Assembly: GCA_002421985.1 (NCBI GenBank) | Contig: DISF01000087.1 | Location: 1-51,787 of the forward strand | DNA length: 51,787 bases | Origin: Roseovarius sp. UBA6217 | GTDB taxonomy: Bacteria; Pseudomonadota; Alphaproteobacteria; Rhodobacterales; Rhodobacteraceae | Direction: 5' to 3' | Shown: in pieces, positions 7,857 to 16,212 of the stretch | Numbering within the stretch: position 1 is the first letter of the stretch | Layout of the letters: each line of letters opens with the position of its first letter | The notes under the pieces: model-generated | Seen by the model: only the letters and a program-made list of their open reading frames with translations | The model's database searches: none | What the model was told of the DNA's origin: nothing | Program-made: the position numbers and the translations under genes

Positions 7857-7921
7857 TCTCCCCCGTGCAGCATCGGGCACCTCGTGTCGGGTGTCGGACT
7901 CCAGGGCCGGGCCTGCGCGCC

Positions 7922-8821
7922 TCAGATCGGCGGGCCTGCGCGGGGATGGGGGCGGTTGCGCATCCGGCGCGTCATCCGCAGTGCCCACAGGTTCGAGACC
8001 AGCAGAACCGCAATCACCACCGCCCCGCCGATCAGCGCCCGGATGCCGGGATCCTCGCCAACCACCGCCCAGGCAAGAAGCGGGGCCAGCACCGATTCGA
8101 GCAGGATCAACAGCGCCACCTCGGCAGACGGGAGATAGCGCGGCCCCAGCGTCATCAGCGAGGTTGCCACGCTGATGAACAGCCCGTGGGCGATCAGCAG
8201 CGGCCAGCTTGTGGCCCAGACCGCCCCCGGCGAGGCCAGCGGCCAGATCAACAGCGACGCCCCCAGCATCGCCACCGGGATCGCGGGGATGAGCGACACC
8301 GCGCGCAAGCGCCGCGCCGTGGTCATCGCGCCGGCAAAGGTGGCGGAGACCGCGAGTGCCACCAGATCGCCGCTCCAATGCGCGCCATGCGTCTCGCCCG
8401 AGCCACGCAGGATGAGCGCAAGCCCGGCAAAGACGCCGATCATGGTCAGGATCATGCGGGTGCTGATCTCCTCGCCCAGAAACACCCGGCTCAGGAGCGC
8501 GGCAAAGACCGGCATCGAGGCAAGGATGAAAACCACGTTGGCCACGCTGGTCCAACTCACCGCCAGCACGAAGCCCGGTGCCGTCGCCCCCAAAAGCACG
8601 GTGTAAAGCCAGCCTTTCGCGCCGGTCGCGGCCACCTCGCGAAAGCCGTGCAACCCGCGTGTAAGCAGCACGCCCACAAGGATCACCGATCCCGCCGTGA
8701 TCCCCCGCCAGAAGGCAATCGAGGCAGCATCGCCGTCGATCAGCCGCACGAAGAGCGAATCCGGCACGATGAAGAGCACACCCGTCGCGGTGATGAGAAG
8801 CCCCTTGAGATGGTCGGTCAC
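7922..8821 (-). CDS. DMT-superfamily (EamA) transporter
   Basis: A 299-aa inner-membrane protein with about ten hydrophobic helices in two EamA repeats, typical of drug/metabolite exporters. Recognisable parts include FWRGITAGSVIL in the first repeat and the conserved EVALLILLESVLAPLLAW helix in the second. The substrate cannot be predicted. GTG at 8821 was chosen because GGGGAG precedes it at 8 nt and the first helix then starts near the N-terminus. The GTG overlaps by 4 nt (GTGA) the stop of a small upstream frame. Confidence 0.85.
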   Translation of the reverse strand: MTDHLKGLLITATGVLFIVPDSLFVRLIDGDAASIAFWRGITAGSVILVGVLLTRGLHGFREVAATGAKGWLYTVLLGATAPGFVLAVSWTSVANVVFILASMPVFAALLSRVFLGEEISTRMILTMIGVFAGLALILRGSGETHGAHWSGDLVALAVSATFAGAMTTARRLRAVSLIPAIPVAMLGASLLIWPLASPGAVWATSWPLLIAHGLFISVATSLMTLGPRYLPSAEVALLILLESVLAPLLAWAVVGEDPGIRALIGGAVVIAVLLVSNLWALRMTRRMRNRPHPRAGPPI

Positions 8822-9075
8822 GGCGCGTTCTCCCCGATGCGCGGCGAGCCAATCATGCGCGCGTGCGATTGTCCATGCGCCCCCTCTACCCAAGCGGCGC
8901 GGGCGGTGACGCTCGTCACCAATGACAACGCGGCGCGGCCTTGCTTTTGGCAGGCACCGAGACAGGCGGGGCAGGCCGAATACGGCGCATCACGGGCGCA
9001 TATCTTCACAAGATCGTGACTGGATATTTCAAAAGAACGGGGCTTAGCGTGAAGCTCAAGCACGTCAAGCGGCAT
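8818..9075 (-). CDS. possible small hypothetical protein
   Basis: An 85-aa frame (MPLDVLELHAKPRSFEIS...) ends with a TGA that overlaps the GTG start of the DMT gene by 4 nt, an arrangement typical of coupled genes. It contains a Cys cluster (CPACLGAC). The sequence is not recognised, has several rare codons for this genome, and lacks a clear ribosome site, so it may be chance. The rest of the 8822-9175 gap shows only GGTGAC 8905-8910 with GTCACC 8915-8920 (a short inverted repeat) and the fasciclin leader. Confidence 0.3.
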   Translation of the reverse strand: MPLDVLELHAKPRSFEISSHDLVKICARDAPYSACPACLGACQKQGRAALSLVTSVTARAAWVEGAHGQSHARMIGSPRIGENAP

Positions 9076-9142
9076 GAGCGGAAATCCCCGCTGAACCGCA
9101 TTGCCCTGCGCGCCGTATCCCTTGGGACGATACCACGAACGG

Positions 9143-9154
9143 GTGTCGCGACAC
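9143..9154. promoter_or_regulatory. perfect 12-bp palindrome in the fasciclin gene leader
   Basis: GTGTCGCGACAC is fully self-complementary and lies just upstream of the ribosome site AAGGGAG of the fasciclin gene. This position would suit an operator or a small RNA stem. No regulator is identified. Confidence 0.35.
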
Positions 9155-9175
9155 TTTTGAAAAGGGAGACACGAA

Positions 9176-9661
9176 ATGCTTCGCAGAACTTGCCTTACCC
9201 TCGCTGCCGCCACGCTGATGGCGGGCCCGGTCTTTGCCGATGGTCACGGCCACAAGAAAGACATCGTCGACATCGCTGCCGGCAACGACGCCTTCTCGAC
9301 GCTTGTCGCTGCCGTCACGGCAGCGGTTCTTGTCGAGACGCTCAAGGGCGATGGCCCCTTCACCGTCTTTGCCCCCACCAACGACGCCTTTGCCGCACTG
9401 CCCGAGGGCACGGTGGAAACCCTGCTCAAGCCCGAGAACAAGGATCAGCTTGTCTCGATCCTCACCTATCACGTGGTGCCTGGCAAGGTCATGTCGGGTG
9501 ACCTCTCGGACGGCCTGACCGCGGCGACCGTGCAGGGTGGCGAGGTAACCATAGGCACCACCGGCGGTGTCACCGTGGATGGGGCCAACGTGGTGCAGGC
9601 CGATATCGAGGCCAGCAACGGCGTGATCCACGTCATCGACGCCGTAATCCTGCCCAAGTAA
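9176..9661 (+). CDS. secreted fasciclin (FAS1) domain protein
   Basis: A 161-aa protein with a signal peptide (MLRRTCLTLAAATLMAGPVFA, cut before DGHGH) and one complete FAS1 domain of about 135 residues. The two conserved blocks are TVFAPTNDAFAALP (H1) and LTYHVVPGKV (the YH motif), ending with the typical NGVIHVIDAVILPK. FAS1 domains mediate adhesion or binding at the cell surface; the bacterial role is usually unknown. A His-rich DGHGHKK stretch follows the signal peptide. AGGGAG lies upstream of the ATG. It is a single-gene unit ending in a strong hairpin. Confidence 0.92.
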   Translation: MLRRTCLTLAAATLMAGPVFADGHGHKKDIVDIAAGNDAFSTLVAAVTAAVLVETLKGDGPFTVFAPTNDAFAALPEGTVETLLKPENKDQLVSILTYHVVPGKVMSGDLSDGLTAATVQGGEVTIGTTGGVTVDGANVVQADIEASNGVIHVIDAVILPK

Positions 9662-9672
9662 GATATCCCGGC

Positions 9673-9696
9673 GGGGCGGCCCTTGCCGGCCGCCCC
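9673..9696. terminator. bidirectional hairpin between convergent genes
   Basis: GGGGCGGCC 9673-9681 and GGCCGCCCC 9688-9696 form a perfect 9-bp stem with a CTTGCC loop between the stops of the fasciclin gene (plus) and the aminotransferase gene (minus). Confidence 0.7.
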
Positions 9697-9703
9697 CTCG
9701 CGT

Positions 9704-10888
9704 TCAAACCCCGGTTGCGATCATCGCCTTTGCCAGAATGGGCACGGTATCGGCATTGAGACCGGCGATGTTGATCCGGCTGTCGCCGATCATGTAGATG
9801 CCATGGTCCTTGCGCAAAATCTCTACCTGCTCTGGCGTGGCCCCCAGCCGCGAGAACATGCCACGATGCTGCGCGATAAAGCCGAACCGGTCCGAGCCCG
9901 AGAGCCGCTGCAATTCGCCGGCCAGTTGCTCGCGCAGCTTCAGCATCCCCAGCCGAACCTCTTCCAATTCCGCCTGCCAGTCAGCGCGCAGGGCGTCATC
10001 GGTCAGCACCATGCTCACCAGCCGCGCGCCATGATCGGGCGGAAACGAGAAATTCTGCCGGTTGAGATAGGCAAGGTTGGCCTGCGTCAGATTGCGCAGT
10101 CCCGCCTCTTGCATCACCGCCATGAGAATGCCGGTGCGTTCGCGGTAGATGCCGAAATTCTTGGAACAGCTTGCCGCGATCAGCACCTCGGGGCAGTTGG
10201 CCGCAACAAAGCGCACCGCCGCAGCATCCGCCTCCAGCCCGTCGCCAAAGCCCTGATAGGCGATGTCGATCATCGGCAGCGCGCCCTTGGCATTCAGGCG
10301 CTCTACCACCGCGCGCCATTCCGGCAAGGTCAGGTTGGCGCCCGTGGGATTGTGGCAGCAGCCATGCAGCAGCACCACGTCGCCCGCGCGCAGGCCATCA
10401 AGATCAGCCATCATGCCGTCGAAATCCACCGCGCAGGTGGCGCTGTCAAAATAGCGGTAATTGACCACCTCCATCCCCAGATAGGCAAGGATGCTCAGAT
10501 GGTTGGGCCATGTCGGATCGGATACGAAGACGCGCGCGCCCGGAGTGGCCATGCGGATGAGATCGAATGCCTGCCGCACCGCGCCGGTGCCGCCGGGGGT
10601 GGCGAGCGTGGCGACATTTTCGCGCGGCACGGCATCGCCCAGCACCAGATCCGCCATCGCCCCGGTAAAGGCCGGATCGCCCGCCAGCGCGGTATAGGCC
10701 TTGGTCGTCTCCTCCTCCCAAAGCCGCTTTTCGGCGGCCTTGATGGCGCGCATGACCGGGGTCACGCCCTGCGCGTTCTTGTAGACGCCAACGCCAAGGT
10801 CGATCTTGGTCTCGCGCGGGTCGTCGCGATAGGCTTGGCCCAGCGCGATGATCTTGTCGGCGGGTTTTTCCTTCAACTGCTCGAACAT
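9704..10888 (-). CDS. tyrB: aromatic amino acid aminotransferase (class I)
   Basis: A 394-aa PLP enzyme of the AspC/TyrB group, expected to transaminate aromatic amino acids and aspartate. Visible are the substrate-side start MFEQLKEKPADKI, HGCCHNPTG (the family's N-P-T-G motif), the PLP lysine in SCSKNFGIYRERTG, and the C-terminal SRINIAGLN. The start codon shares one base with the stop of the upstream sulfurtransferase gene (TAATG), so translation is likely coupled. AspC versus TyrB specificity is not settled by sequence alone. Confidence 0.85.
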   Translation of the reverse strand: MFEQLKEKPADKIIALGQAYRDDPRETKIDLGVGVYKNAQGVTPVMRAIKAAEKRLWEEETTKAYTALAGDPAFTGAMADLVLGDAVPRENVATLATPGGTGAVRQAFDLIRMATPGARVFVSDPTWPNHLSILAYLGMEVVNYRYFDSATCAVDFDGMMADLDGLRAGDVVLLHGCCHNPTGANLTLPEWRAVVERLNAKGALPMIDIAYQGFGDGLEADAAAVRFVAANCPEVLIAASCSKNFGIYRERTGILMAVMQEAGLRNLTQANLAYLNRQNFSFPPDHGARLVSMVLTDDALRADWQAELEEVRLGMLKLREQLAGELQRLSGSDRFGFIAQHRGMFSRLGATPEQVEILRKDHGIYMIGDSRINIAGLNADTVPILAKAMIATGV

Positions 10889-11742
10889 TATTTGTCTCCC
10901 GTGGCGACGGGCAGCGTCGGATACGCGCCCCATTCCGCCCATGATCCGTCATAAAGCGCGTGGTCAGCCTTGCCGATCCGTTCCAGCGCCAGGTTGATGA
11001 TGGCCGCCGTCAGCCCCGAGCCGCAGGTGGTGATTGCGGGTTTGCCGAGATCCACCCCCGCCCCGGCGAAGACGGCGCGCAGCTCTTCGGGGGTCTTCAT
11101 CGTATTGTCGGGGTTGAGCAGGCTTGAGGCCGGCACGCTTTTCGAGCCGGGGATATGCCCGCCGCGCAGGCCGGGGCGCGGCTCCGGCTCCTCGCCACGA
11201 AAGCGCCCTTCGGGGCGTGCGTCGAGGATTTCGTGATCGCCGAGCTTGGTCGCGGCCGCAACCTGCGTGACATCGCGCACCATGTGATTTTGCCGCCGCA
11301 CGGTCATGTGCCGGTCACGGATCACCGGGGGCAGGTCCTCGATCTCGCGGCCCTCTGCCTGCCATTTCGGAAACCCCCCGTCGAGCACCGCCACATCGGC
11401 GTGCCCCATCAGCCGGAACAGCCACCACACCCGCGCCGCCGAAAACAGGCCATGGGTGTCATAGACCACCACCTGATGGCCATCGCCCACGCCCATGCTG
11501 CGCATCCGCGACATGAATTTTTCCACCGGCGGCACCATATGCGGCAATTCCGAGCGCGCATCGCTGATATCGTCGATATCGAAGAACCGCGCGCCGGGGA
11601 TATGCGCCGCGTCGTATTCGGCGCGCGCATCGCGCCCGGTGCCGGGCAGAAAGGCCGTGGCATCGAGCACCCGCAAATCCGGGTCTTTGAGATGTGCCGC
11701 CAGCCAGTCGGTCGAAACAAGGGTCTTGGGATCGTCGGACAT
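10888..11742 (-). CDS. sseA: 3-mercaptopyruvate sulfurtransferase
   Basis: A 284-aa tandem rhodanese protein. The N-terminal inactive rhodanese domain (LRVLDATAFLPGTGRDARAE) is followed by a catalytic domain with the active-site loop CGSGLTA, the form typical of mercaptopyruvate rather than thiosulfate sulfurtransferases. It transfers sulfane sulfur, probably in cysteine metabolism. The start MSDDPKTLVS was preferred over an ATG 19 codons upstream because the family begins here. It forms a two-gene unit with the aminotransferase gene; transamination of cysteine would give the sulfurtransferase substrate, a plausible but inferred link. Confidence 0.85.
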   Translation of the reverse strand: MSDDPKTLVSTDWLAAHLKDPDLRVLDATAFLPGTGRDARAEYDAAHIPGARFFDIDDISDARSELPHMVPPVEKFMSRMRSMGVGDGHQVVVYDTHGLFSAARVWWLFRLMGHADVAVLDGGFPKWQAEGREIEDLPPVIRDRHMTVRRQNHMVRDVTQVAAATKLGDHEILDARPEGRFRGEEPEPRPGLRGGHIPGSKSVPASSLLNPDNTMKTPEELRAVFAGAGVDLGKPAITTCGSGLTAAIINLALERIGKADHALYDGSWAEWGAYPTLPVATGDK

Positions 11743-11815
11743 CTGCGCCCCCGGTCTGTTAAACGTCATCTGACTACAATCCGGGCGGCGAAAGGGCAAG
11801 CGCGGTGGCGCGCCG

Positions 11816-12292
11816 TCAGCCGTGATCCTTGAGCAGCCGCTGTTTCTGCCGGTTCCAGTCGCGCTTGGCGGCTGTTTCGCGCTTGTCGTGGGTCTTCTTG
11901 CCCTTGGCGATGCCTATCTTGATCTTGGCGATGCCGCGATGGTTGAAGTAAAGCACCAGGGGCACCAGCGTCATGCCCTTGCGCTGCGTCTCGTTCCAGA
12001 GCCGCGCCAGGTCCTTTCGCGAAACCAGAAGCTTGCGCCGCCGCCGCTCTTCGTGGCCAAAGGTGCGCGCCTGCTCGTAGGGGGCGATATAGCTGTTGAC
12101 CAGCCACAATTCGCCATTGTCCACGGTGGCATAGCTCTCGGCGATATTGGCGCTTTTCTGGCGCAGCGCCTTGACCTCCGAACCCTCGAGCATGATCCCG
12201 CATTCGAGATCATCCTCGATGGCATAATCGAAGCGCGCGCGCCGGTTCTCGGCGACGACCTTGTAATTGGGGTTGTCCTTGGGCTTGGCCAT
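11816..12292 (-). CDS. smpB: SsrA-binding protein SmpB
   Basis: A 158-aa tmRNA partner for rescue of stalled ribosomes. It carries the canonical NRRARFDYAIEDDLECGIMLEGSEVKALR region, SYIAPYEQA, and a basic C-terminal tail (GKKTHDKRETAAKRDWNRQKQR) that enters the decoding site. Full length for the family. The tmRNA gene itself was not seen in this window. The next gene upstream is divergent. Confidence 0.95.
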   Translation of the reverse strand: MAKPKDNPNYKVVAENRRARFDYAIEDDLECGIMLEGSEVKALRQKSANIAESYATVDNGELWLVNSYIAPYEQARTFGHEERRRRKLLVSRKDLARLWNETQRKGMTLVPLVLYFNHRGIAKIKIGIAKGKKTHDKRETAAKRDWNRQKQRLLKDHG

Positions 12293-12383
12293 GTCGTCGT
12301 CCTATCCGGGCTGTGACAGGCTGTCCAGCGGATCGGCGGCGACATTGGCACCGCAGATGGCACCACGACCCGCTCGCCCTCGG

Positions 12384-12401
12384 CCGGGGCATAGGCCCCG
12401 G
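12384..12401. repeat. hairpin in the smpB/LOG divergent gap
   Basis: CCGGGGC 12384-12390 and GCCCCGG 12395-12401 form a perfect 7-bp stem with an ATAG tetraloop in the 239-nt divergent intergenic region. No function is evident, and nothing else was recognised in this gap. Confidence 0.35.
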
Positions 12402-12531
12402 AGATGAGCGCGATCCTGGCGGGCCTCGGAAATCGCCCTCTGCCAATCCACCCTTCACACCTCTTTGCCTTTTCTTGACCAGACAAAGCCTATACCGATG
12501 GGAACCCGGACCCAAGCAAGGATCGCCCGCG

Positions 12532-13356
12532 ATGAACGATGACCGCCACAGCCTTTTCCGCGATGCCCATGCCGACCGATCCAGCGCCGAGCAGGTGCCC
12601 GACACGCCGCAGACCCGCGCGCCCGCCTATCGGCTGGCCTTTGCCGATGATGATTTCCTGTGCCGGGACGAGCTGCGCCCGGTGCGGCTGCAACTCGAAC
12701 TGCTCAAGCCCGAGATGATTCTCAACGAGCGCGGCATCCAGAGCACGGTGGTGCTGTTCGGCGGCGCGCGCATCCCCGAGCCATCGAAGAAGGACAGCGC
12801 GCACCCCCCGGCGCTGGCGGAATTGTCGCGCTATTACGACGAGGCGCGCACGTTCGCGCGCCTGATGACCGAAAAATCCATGTCCACCTACGGGCGCGAC
12901 TACGTCATCGCCACGGGCGGCGGGCCGGGCGTGATGGAAGCGGGCAACCGGGGCGCGGCGGATGCGGGCGGCGCGTCCATCGGCTTCAACATCGTGCTGC
13001 CGCATGAACAGGCCCCCAACCCCTATGTCACGCCGGGGCTGTGCTTCAACTTTCACTATTTCGCCATTCGCAAGATGCATTTCCTGATGCGCGCGCGCGC
13101 GATCTGCGTGTTTCCCGGCGGGTTGGGCACGCTTGACGAGACATTCGAGGCGCTGACGCTCATTCAGACGGAACGGATGAAGCCAGTGCCGTTCCTGCTT
13201 TTCGGCGAGGCGTTCTGGCGGCGCATCATCAACTGGGAGGCGCTCGCCGAGGCGGGCACGATCAGCGACGAGGATCTTGGCCTCTTTCGCTTTGTCGAGA
13301 CGGCGGAGGAAGCCATTGCCATCATCGAGGGCTGGGAGGCCGGGAACAGGGCTTGA
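12532..13356 (+). CDS. LOG-family (TIGR00730-like) nucleotide-processing protein
   Basis: A 274-aa protein with the Rossmann-like lysine-decarboxylase-fold of the LOG family. Both signature motifs are present, GGGPGVMEAGNRGA and FPGGLGTLDE (the P-G-G-x-G-T-x-x-E active site), with the catalytic Arg/Glu region between. LOG enzymes cleave nucleoside 5'-monophosphates such as cytokinin ribotides. This longer form with an N-terminal extension of about 90 residues is common in proteobacteria and its substrate is uncertain. The start at MNDDRHSLF has AAGGA 9 nt upstream. The frame continues 73 codons upstream into the intergenic region, which was judged spurious. Confidence 0.85.
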   Translation: MNDDRHSLFRDAHADRSSAEQVPDTPQTRAPAYRLAFADDDFLCRDELRPVRLQLELLKPEMILNERGIQSTVVLFGGARIPEPSKKDSAHPPALAELSRYYDEARTFARLMTEKSMSTYGRDYVIATGGGPGVMEAGNRGAADAGGASIGFNIVLPHEQAPNPYVTPGLCFNFHYFAIRKMHFLMRARAICVFPGGLGTLDETFEALTLIQTERMKPVPFLLFGEAFWRRIINWEALAEAGTISDEDLGLFRFVETAEEAIAIIEGWEAGNRA

Positions 13357-13410
13357 AGCGGGGGCGCGAGGTGCCTATCACGAGACAAGCACCGCCAAAG
13401 GAGGCCGCCC

Positions 13411-14070
13411 ATGCGCCGTGACGTGATCGACCGCCTGCTCTTGGCGCTTGTCGTTCTGACACTTGTTGCAAGTGCCGTCATCGCATGGCGCGCGCCGGAG
13501 TATTTCCAGTTCACCTTTGCCGCCGAGGACCGGCTGGTAGAGAATGGCACGGCGCTGTTCCTGCTGGTGGCGAGCCTTGTGTTGGCGGCAAATGCGCGAC
13601 GGCTTTGGCGGCGCGGGCTGCGGCGCGCGGCGGCGCTGACCGGGTTTTACGCGCTGCTGTTCTTCTTTGGCGCGGGCGAGGAAATCTCGTGGGGGCAACG
13701 GATTTTCAACTGGGAAACCGGGGATTTCTTTGCCGCGAACAATTACCAGGGCGAGACCAACCTGCATAACCTGATGGTGGGCGAGGTTCGGCTTGCGCAG
13801 GTGGTGTTCGGCCACGCGCTGACGGTGGTGCTGCTGCTCTATCTCGTGGCGCTGCCGCTGCTTTACGTCCGCGCAGGCTGGATCGCGCGGCTGACAGATG
13901 CGCTGGCGGTGCCGGTGCCGGGGCTGCGCCATGCGGGCCTTGCCGTGCTGGCAAGCGTCGTGGTTGCCCTCATCGACGTGCCGCGCAACTGGGAGGTCTA
14001 TGAGCTGGTCTTCGCGTTGCTCGCGACCGCAATCTTTGTGGCACCGCAGAACCCCGACAAGACGCGCTGA
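13411..14070 (+). CDS. conserved membrane protein of unknown function
   Basis: A 219-aa protein with about six hydrophobic segments (the first at residues 10-27, others near 45-60, 75-92, 130-150, 170-190 and 195-212). Between segments 3 and 4 is a striking polar block, GAGEEISWGQRIFNWETGDF followed by NNYQGETNLHNL, that I associate with a conserved family of uncharacterised membrane proteins. The clustered Glu, Trp, Arg, Asn and His residues look like a binding or active site at the membrane face, but no activity can be assigned. It follows the LOG-family gene by 54 nt and ends in a strong hairpin. Confidence 0.8.
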   Translation: MRRDVIDRLLLALVVLTLVASAVIAWRAPEYFQFTFAAEDRLVENGTALFLLVASLVLAANARRLWRRGLRRAAALTGFYALLFFFGAGEEISWGQRIFNWETGDFFAANNYQGETNLHNLMVGEVRLAQVVFGHALTVVLLLYLVALPLLYVRAGWIARLTDALAVPVPGLRHAGLAVLASVVVALIDVPRNWEVYELVFALLATAIFVAPQNPDKTR

Positions 14071-14108
14071 CGCGGCCCCGCGCGCCCCGACTCTCAAGGC
14101 GGACCTTC

Positions 14109-14135
14109 GCGCAAGGCCCATCTGCGGGCTTGCGC
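14109..14135 (+). terminator. hairpin after the membrane protein gene
   Basis: GCGCAAGGCCC 14109-14119 pairs with GGGCTTGCGC 14126-14135 (10 bp with one bulged G; 6-nt loop). It lies 38 nt past the stop codon and before the next gene's ribosome site. Confidence 0.55.
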
Positions 14136-14186
14136 GGCCCCCCTGAAAGACTGAACATCCGACGAGGTTGATCGAGGAGTTTTCCG

Positions 14187-15809
14187 ATGCGCGTGATGTC
14201 TGCTGTCCTGTCCCTGTCGATTGTCTTTCTCGCCGTCCCGGTGCGCGCCGATGACCTGCCGGTTACGAGCCGTGTGACCGCGGTGACGGTCTATCCCGAC
14301 GGCGCGCGCGTCACCCGCGAGGCGGTGTTTTCCGCGCCCGAAGGGCAGCACGAGCTGATCCTGACCGACCTGCCGCGCGGCACGCCGCTTGCGTCGGTGC
14401 GGGTGGCGATCGAGGGGGCGCGCCTTGGAGGTGTGCGCACGCGCGAGGATTACGTGCCGCCGCGCGACACAGCCGAGAGCGAGGCGCTGCGGCTGGCGCG
14501 CGCCGAGGTCGAGCGGCTGGAGGAAGCGCTGCGCGCGGGCCGCGCACAGGTGGCCGATATCCGGCTGGAGGCCGATGCGGCGCGCGCGCGGCTGCGGTTT
14601 CTCGACGGAATCGGACGTGCCGAGGGGCTGGCCGCGCAGACCCCTGCCGCGCTTGGCGATCTGGTGGCGATGATCGGGCACGAGACGCTTGAGGCGCGCC
14701 GCGCCGAGGCCGGGGCCGAGCGCCGCGCCGAGGCCGCCGAGCGCGCGCTCAAGGATCTGACGGAGCAGTTGGCCCGCGCGCGGCAAGCGGTCGAGGCGCT
14801 GGTGCCCGAGACGGAGACGCGCGCGCTGCTGGCCGTCGCGCTGAGCGCCGGGACGGCGGTGGAGGGGCGGCTCAGCATCACCTACACGGTGCCGCAGGCG
14901 GGGTGGCAACCGCTCTATGATCTGCATCTCGCGCGCGCGGCAGGCCGGGTGCGAATCGAGCGCGGGGCCTTTGTTCATCAGGCCACGGGCGAGAACTGGA
15001 GCGACATCGCGCTGACCCTCTCCACGCGGCGGCCAACGCAGCAGGGCGAACCGACAGAGCTTTACCCGTGGATTCCGCAGTTGGGCGACCCGGATGAGAT
15101 CCGGCCGATGCCTCGGGCCAAGGCCGAGGGTGCGCTGATGGAGCTGACCGCCGCCGCACCAGTGGCCGATATGGCGCAGGCGGCGTTTGACGGCCTGTCG
15201 GTGCGCTATGACTACCCCGCGCCGGTGAGCGTGGCCACCGGGGCCGACAGGGTGCGGCTCATGCTGCCGCCCGTCGAGGCGGCGGCGGAGATCGAGGCGC
15301 GCGCCGTGCCGCTGATGGACGAAACCGCGTTCCTGATCGCGCGGCTGCGCAATGCCAGTGACGATGTGATCCTGCCCACGCCCGAGGCGCGGTTCTATCT
15401 CGACGGGCAGTATGTCGGGCAGCGCGACCTGCCTTTCGCGGCAGCGGGGGCGGAAATGGTGCTGTCGTTCGGGCCGATCGAGGGGCTGGTTCTGGAACGT
15501 GTCGTCAAGACGCGCTCGGAGGGTGATCGCGGCCTAATCTCTCGGGCGAGCACGCGCAGCGAGGCGGTGGAAATCGTGGTCGAGAACCTCACCGGCGAGA
15601 CCTGGCCGCTCATCGTGCTCGACCGGGTGCCGGTATCGGAACAGGACGATCTGCGCATCACCTGGAGCGCGCGCCCGATGCCCGACGAGACCGATGTCAA
15701 CGACAGGCGCGGCATTCTGGCCTGGCATCTTGACCTAGGGGCCGGGGAGCGGCGCGCGATCACGCTGGAGACGCGGATGAACTGGCCCGATGGCAAGGTG
15801 CTGCGCTGA
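14187..15809 (+). CDS. DUF4139 (mucoidy inhibitor MuiA-like) protein
   Basis: A 540-aa exported protein with a signal peptide ending near VRADDLP. An N-terminal DUF4140 region (VTAVTVYPDGARVTREAVF) leads into a coiled coil of about 110 residues rich in Ala, Glu and Arg (roughly 95-225), and then a beta-rich DUF4139 region (ITYTVPQAGWQPLYDLHL to the C-terminal TLETRMNWPDGK). MuiA relatives were named from mucoid phenotypes; the biochemical role is unknown. GAGGAG precedes the ATG at good spacing. It is convergent with mipZ across repeat copy C. Confidence 0.85.
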   Translation: MRVMSAVLSLSIVFLAVPVRADDLPVTSRVTAVTVYPDGARVTREAVFSAPEGQHELILTDLPRGTPLASVRVAIEGARLGGVRTREDYVPPRDTAESEALRLARAEVERLEEALRAGRAQVADIRLEADAARARLRFLDGIGRAEGLAAQTPAALGDLVAMIGHETLEARRAEAGAERRAEAAERALKDLTEQLARARQAVEALVPETETRALLAVALSAGTAVEGRLSITYTVPQAGWQPLYDLHLARAAGRVRIERGAFVHQATGENWSDIALTLSTRRPTQQGEPTELYPWIPQLGDPDEIRPMPRAKAEGALMELTAAAPVADMAQAAFDGLSVRYDYPAPVSVATGADRVRLMLPPVEAAAEIEARAVPLMDETAFLIARLRNASDDVILPTPEARFYLDGQYVGQRDLPFAAAGAEMVLSFGPIEGLVLERVVKTRSEGDRGLISRASTRSEAVEIVVENLTGETWPLIVLDRVPVSEQDDLRITWSARPMPDETDVNDRRGILAWHLDLGAGERRAITLETRMNWPDGKVLR

Positions 15810-15853
15810 GCCCGATGCCCAAGACCCCGTGGCCGGTGTCTTTCGGGGGGTGA

Positions 15854-16104
15854 TATTGGCCTGAAGCGGTCGTTCAAGGCTCTGTCTCTTTTGCGCGGAA
15901 TCAAGGGCGAAGCCCGCCGCGCAGCGCCCGTCCGCCCCGTCGCACCGGAGGTGCGCCGACAATATCGGCACGCCTCTGGCGTGACGGGCGGGCGCTTCTG
16001 CAACGGTGCGGTCCCCTGATAACGATGAAGTATTTGGCGGGCATAAAGTGCCAGTCAAATCTGTTGCAGCGCCCACCCGGCGGACGGGCACCGCGCGGCT
16101 CAGC
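15854..16104. repeat. dispersed nested palindromic element, long copy C
   Basis: A unit of about 250 bp with the same order of blocks as copy B: TTGGCCTGAAG-CGTTCAAGGC, TTTGCGCGGAATCAAGG, GCCGCGCAGCGCCCG 15916-15930 mirrored by CGGGCACCGCGCGGC 16085-16099, and GGGCGGGCGCTTCTGCAACG 15986-16005 mirrored by GTTGCAGCGCCCACCC 16063-16078. The apical region again has GATGAAGTATTTGGC and CATAAAGT. It carries extra small stems (GCACC-GGA-GGTGC, CACGCC-TCT-GGCGTG) absent from B. The right terminal repeat seen in A and B is not recognisable. It occupies most of the 403-nt gap between convergent muiA-like and mipZ genes. Confidence 0.85.
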
Positions 16105-16191
16105 GCATCATATCGAATGTCACCTCCAAGCCATTGCCTACGCCTGCCGCACCGCATTTCACAATAAGGCAGGCCGGATCATCCTTGGGCA

Positions 16192-16206
16192 ACATCTGTC
16201 AGATGT
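16192..16206 (-). terminator. hairpin downstream of mipZ
   Basis: ACATCT 16192-16197 and AGATGT 16201-16206 form a 6-bp stem with a GTC loop, just past the mipZ stop codon on the minus strand. Weak and without a clear U-tract. Confidence 0.35.
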
Positions 16207-16212
16207 AGACCC

